From positions 1-8,078 of the forward strand of contig JACCRH010000217.1 of NCBI GenBank assembly GCA_013813675.1: DNA of 8,078 nt, given 5' to 3'. This document shows, piece after piece, positions 6,198 through 8,078 of this stretch. Each line of letters opens with the position of its first letter. Position 1 is the stretch's first letter. The notes below the pieces were generated by a model, which was given only the letters and a program-made list of their open reading frames with translations, had not been told where the DNA came from and searched no databases. The position numbers and the translations under genes were made by a program. This DNA is from Gemmatimonadales bacterium (lineage in GTDB: Bacteria > Gemmatimonadota > Gemmatimonadetes > Gemmatimonadales > GWC2-71-9).

Positions 6198-6958
6198 TTC
6201 GACCGCTGCTGCTGCTGGCGGGTCTGCTGCAAGGCGGCCCTCCTTCCCAGCCGTCCGGTCGCCCGGCGGCGGAGTACCCCTTTGCGGTGGGCGAGACCCT
6301 GACCTATAGCGCCAAGCTGGGGATGATCACGCTCGGCTCGGGCACGCTGCAAGTGGCCGGGATCGATTCGGTGCGCGGTGTGCAGACTTTCCGGCTCCGG
6401 TTCCGGCTTCAGGGCAAGACCGTCTTCTACTCGCTGGACGACGTGCTCGAGTCCTGGGTGGCCACCGAAGACTTCGCCTCTCGACGCTTCGTGCAGGACT
6501 TCGTGGAGAACGACAAGCCGAAACACCGCACCTACGAGATCTTTCCCGACTCCGGCTTCTATCGAGAAAAGGGGCGTGACACCACCTTCGCCAGCCCCTC
6601 CGCGCCGCTGGACGACGCGGCGTTCTTCTACTTCGTGCGGATCGTGCCGCTCGAGGTCGGCAAGAAGTACCTCTTCGACCGCTATTTCAAGAAAGAGAAG
6701 AACCCGGTCACCATCGAGGTGGTGAAGCGGGAAAAGATGGAGCTGCCCGACGGCAGTAAGGTGCAGTGCCTGGTACTTCACCCGGTGATCGACACCAAGG
6801 GCATCTTCTCCAAGCGCTCCGACACCCGCATCTGGCTCACCGACGACGCGCGCAAGCTCCCGGTACAGATCCGCAGCAAGTTCCCCTTCGGCACCATCAC
6901 GCTACGGCTCAAGGACATGGTGCTGCCTCAAGGCGCCGCCTCGACGTCCGGCGGCTGA
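6194..6958 (+). CDS. DUF3108 family exported protein
   Basis: A 254-residue protein matching the DUF3108 pattern. It has a short hydrophobic N-terminus (MIRPLLLLAGLL, probable signal peptide with cleavage somewhere in residues 13-26), then FAVGETLTYSAKLG (30-43) with the Gly/Thr-rich beta segments GSGTLQVAG. Further on come a VFYSLDDVLESWV stretch, FFYFVRIVPLEVGKKYLF (about 144-161) and the C-terminal signature TRIWLTDDARKLPVQI (211-226) followed by FGTITLRLKD. It is beta-rich and most likely acts in the periplasm or at the outer membrane. The biochemical role of this family is not established as far as I know; members often sit beside envelope genes. The ATG overlaps the GT2 stop codon (ATGA, 6194-6197) and a GGAGG at 6179-6183 lies ten bases upstream, so it can be translated both by coupling and by direct initiation. 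Position between the glycosyltransferases and the unknown gene at 6961 suggests a shared envelope function. Confidence 0.85.
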   Translation: MIRPLLLLAGLLQGGPPSQPSGRPAAEYPFAVGETLTYSAKLGMITLGSGTLQVAGIDSVRGVQTFRLRFRLQGKTVFYSLDDVLESWVATEDFASRRFVQDFVENDKPKHRTYEIFPDSGFYREKGRDTTFASPSAPLDDAAFFYFVRIVPLEVGKKYLFDRYFKKEKNPVTIEVVKREKMELPDGSKVQCLVLHPVIDTKGIFSKRSDTRIWLTDDARKLPVQIRSKFPFGTITLRLKDMVLPQGAASTSGG

Positions 6959-6960
6959 GC

Positions 6961-7917
6961 GTGGCCTACCAGGAGGCCGACCTCGGCCGGGTCCGCACGG
7001 TCCCGGTGGCCGCCAGACGCAACAAGGTGGATCCCGGGCTTCTCGCCGTGCCGCCCGCCGGCGACCAATCCTTCAAAGCTTTCTTCGATAGTCTTCCCGA
7101 CGTGCTTGCCGCCCGTGACCTCCGCGCCGTGGTCGGCGGGGTGGCGCGCGCCGCGCGCCGGAGGCATGGCGTCGTCCTCCTGGTCGGTGGCCACGTCGTG
7201 AAGGTGGGGTTGGGCCCGCTGCTCGCCGCCTGGCTGCGTCAAGGTATCGTCACCCACGTCGCCCTCAACGGCGCGGCGGCGATCCACGACTTCGAGCTGG
7301 CCGCGTTCGGCGGTACCAGCGAGGATGTGGAGAGCGGCCTGGCGGACGGAAGCTTCGGCATGGCGGAGGAGACCGGCTCGGAGATGAACGCGGCTATCGC
7401 CAGCGCCGCGGCCGCCGGGCTGGGGATGGGGGAAGGGCTGGCGCTCGCGCTCTCGCGCCGTCCGCAGCTGCCGGGTGGCGAGAGCTCCATCCTGCTGGCG
7501 GCGCTCCGACAGGACGTCCCGGTCACCGTGCACGCGGCCATCGGCGCGGAGATCATCCATCAGCACCCCTCGACCGATGGCGCCGCCCTCGGTGCCACCA
7601 GCCACCGCGACTTTCGCCGCCTGGCCGGTTCGCTGCCCGCCCTCGATCAGGGCGGGGTGGTGCTGAATCTGGGAAGCGCGGTGGTGCTGCCCGAGGTGTT
7701 CCTCAAGGCGCTGACCGTCGCCCGCAACCTTCACGACGGTGCGCCGACCCACTTTCTGGCCGCGGATCTCGACATGCAGCGCCACTACCGGCCGCGACTG
7801 AACGTGGTCCAGCGGCCCACTCGCGCCGGGGGGGAAGGCTATCTGCTCACCGGACACCACGAGCTGATGATTCCGCTGCTGGTCTGGGGGGTGCTCCAGG
7901 AGCTGGGGAATGGCTGA
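6961..7917 (+). CDS. Conserved protein of unknown function, possibly deoxyhypusine-synthase-like
   Basis: A 318-residue soluble protein without signal peptide or membrane segment. It has highly patterned, enzyme-like motifs: LLVGGHVVKVGLGPLL (73-88, a Rossmann-like glycine loop), LNGAAAIHDFELAAFGGTSE (102-121), DGSFGMAEETG (129-139), PVTVHAAIGAEIIHQHP followed by TDGAALG (187-211), GGVVLNLGSAVVLPEVFLKA (231-250), NVVQRPT (281-287) and GHHELMIPLL (298-307). Clustered His, Asp and Glu residues suggest a metal or nucleotide site. The pattern of a glycine loop, an NGA-type strand and a DGS segment recalls NAD-binding deoxyhypusine synthase relatives, but I cannot identify that family's catalytic lysine motif, so this is tentative and a role in hypusine formation is not implied. 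The GTG at 6961 is chosen because it lies two bases after the DUF3108 stop; no Shine-Dalgarno site is seen. The frame is open further upstream (to 6766), but that part is a shadow of the DUF3108 gene. It is the last gene of the operon. Confidence 0.72.
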   Translation: MAYQEADLGRVRTVPVAARRNKVDPGLLAVPPAGDQSFKAFFDSLPDVLAARDLRAVVGGVARAARRRHGVVLLVGGHVVKVGLGPLLAAWLRQGIVTHVALNGAAAIHDFELAAFGGTSEDVESGLADGSFGMAEETGSEMNAAIASAAAAGLGMGEGLALALSRRPQLPGGESSILLAALRQDVPVTVHAAIGAEIIHQHPSTDGAALGATSHRDFRRLAGSLPALDQGGVVLNLGSAVVLPEVFLKALTVARNLHDGAPTHFLAADLDMQRHYRPRLNVVQRPTRAGGEGYLLTGHHELMIPLLVWGVLQELGNG

Positions 7918-8078
7918 CTCGCCCGGCTCGGATGAGAGTCGCCCGGGAAACGCCAGCGTGTCATCCTGAGCGAAGCGAAGGAGCCGAAACGCCGTCATGG
8001 CCTCCTTCCCCCTCGCTGCGCTCGGGGTCAGGATGACATTGTTGCCGGCGACCGAATTTCCTGAGTCTCCCCTAATAC
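7918..8078. other. Non-coding right end of the window
   Basis: There is no convincing gene in these 161 bases. Apart from the inverted repeat described separately, a short near-direct repeat is present: GACTCGCCCGG at 7916-7926 and GAGTCGCCCGG at 7936-7946, spaced 20 bases apart. The last 40 bases (8039-8078) are less GC-rich (for example GAATTTCCTGAG) and show no recognisable signal; a gene may begin beyond the window. Confidence 0.6.
7959..8038. repeat. Inverted pair of GTCATCCTGAGC-type elements forming a long hairpin; possible operon terminator
   Basis: TGTCATCCTGA at 7959-7969 is matched perfectly in reverse by TCAGGATGACA at 8028-8038. Inside these 11-base arms, GAGCGAAGCGAAGG (7968-7981) is echoed in inverted orientation by a diverged copy, CCCTCGCTGCGCTC (about 8009-8022). 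The two arms therefore look like head-to-head copies of one element around a loop of roughly 20-35 bases. Sequences of the TGTCATCCTGAGCGAAGCGAAGG kind are familiar to me as dispersed intergenic repeats in many environmental bacteria. The hairpin starts 41 bases after the last operon gene and could end or stabilise the transcript; there is no clear T-run, only TTGTTG after the right arm. Confidence 0.7.

Noticed and set aside
6766..6960. Upstream extension of the last operon gene
   Set aside because: The added 65 residues are a His/Arg/Gln/Pro-rich reading of the DUF3108 gene's end. The GTG at 6961 gives ordinary operon spacing and removes them.
7916..7946. Two near-identical 11-base direct copies (GACTCGCCCGG / GAGTCGCCCGG)
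   Set aside because: There are only two copies, GC-rich, and the first includes the stop codon; too weak to call an element or array.
6928..7998. Antisense frame of 356 codons over the last gene
   Set aside because: It is rich in Arg, Gly, Gln and His with no motif, whereas the sense frame has strongly patterned motifs. Its start would also lie inside the hairpin repeat.

Overview
The window is GC-rich, tightly packed bacterial chromosome. It has two lipoprotein genes with classic lipoboxes, a DUF3108 protein and cytosolic glycosyltransferases, which points to a diderm (Gram-negative-type) organism. The combination of very high GC, four-base ATGA/GTGA gene overlaps and the protein style resembles Gemmatimonadota or a related soil phylum. 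That assignment is an impression from the sequence, not a search result. I see no rRNA, tRNA, CRISPR array, insertion sequence, integrase or phage gene.

Layout. (1) 97-297 encodes a tiny Thr/Asp-rich lipoprotein with a strong ribosome binding site, followed by a short non-coding stretch (298-403) with a hairpin, a small palindrome and a good promoter candidate. (2) 404-895 encodes a second, unrecognised lipoprotein. It is joined by a GTGA overlap to 892-1635, a class I glutamine-amidotransferase-like hydrolase of the gamma-glutamyl-GABA hydrolase (peptidase C26) family with an intact Cys/His/Glu triad. (3) On the minus strand, 1621-2334 encodes an unrecognised 237-residue soluble protein. It overlaps the hydrolase gene tail-to-tail by 15 bases, and its start codon interlocks with the start codon of the next plus-strand gene. 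(4) 2333-7917 is one tight plus-strand operon of five genes: a cytosolic hybrid sensor kinase (GAF-PAS-HisKA-HATPase-REC), a GT4 glycosyltransferase, a GT2 glycosyltransferase, an exported DUF3108 protein and a conserved protein of unknown function, possibly distantly related to deoxyhypusine synthase. The first four are joined by 4-base overlaps and the last starts two bases after its neighbour. (5) 7918-8078 is non-coding and carries an inverted pair of a GTCATCCTGAGC-type element that can form a long hairpin, probably closing the operon.

Reading together: the five-gene operon looks like a cell-envelope glycoconjugate module. The two cytosolic glycosyltransferases would build or prime a sugar on a lipid or other acceptor, the DUF3108 protein would act in the periplasm or outer membrane, and the kinase would sense a cytosolic cue. 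No DNA-binding response regulator, flippase, polymerase or nucleotide-sugar gene is visible, so pathway and product are inference. The most interesting points are the unknown protein at 6961-7917, the interlocked divergent start codons at 2332-2335, the possible leaderless promoter before 404, the HAD-for-DAD substitution in the GT2 enzyme, and the inverted dispersed repeat at the right end.
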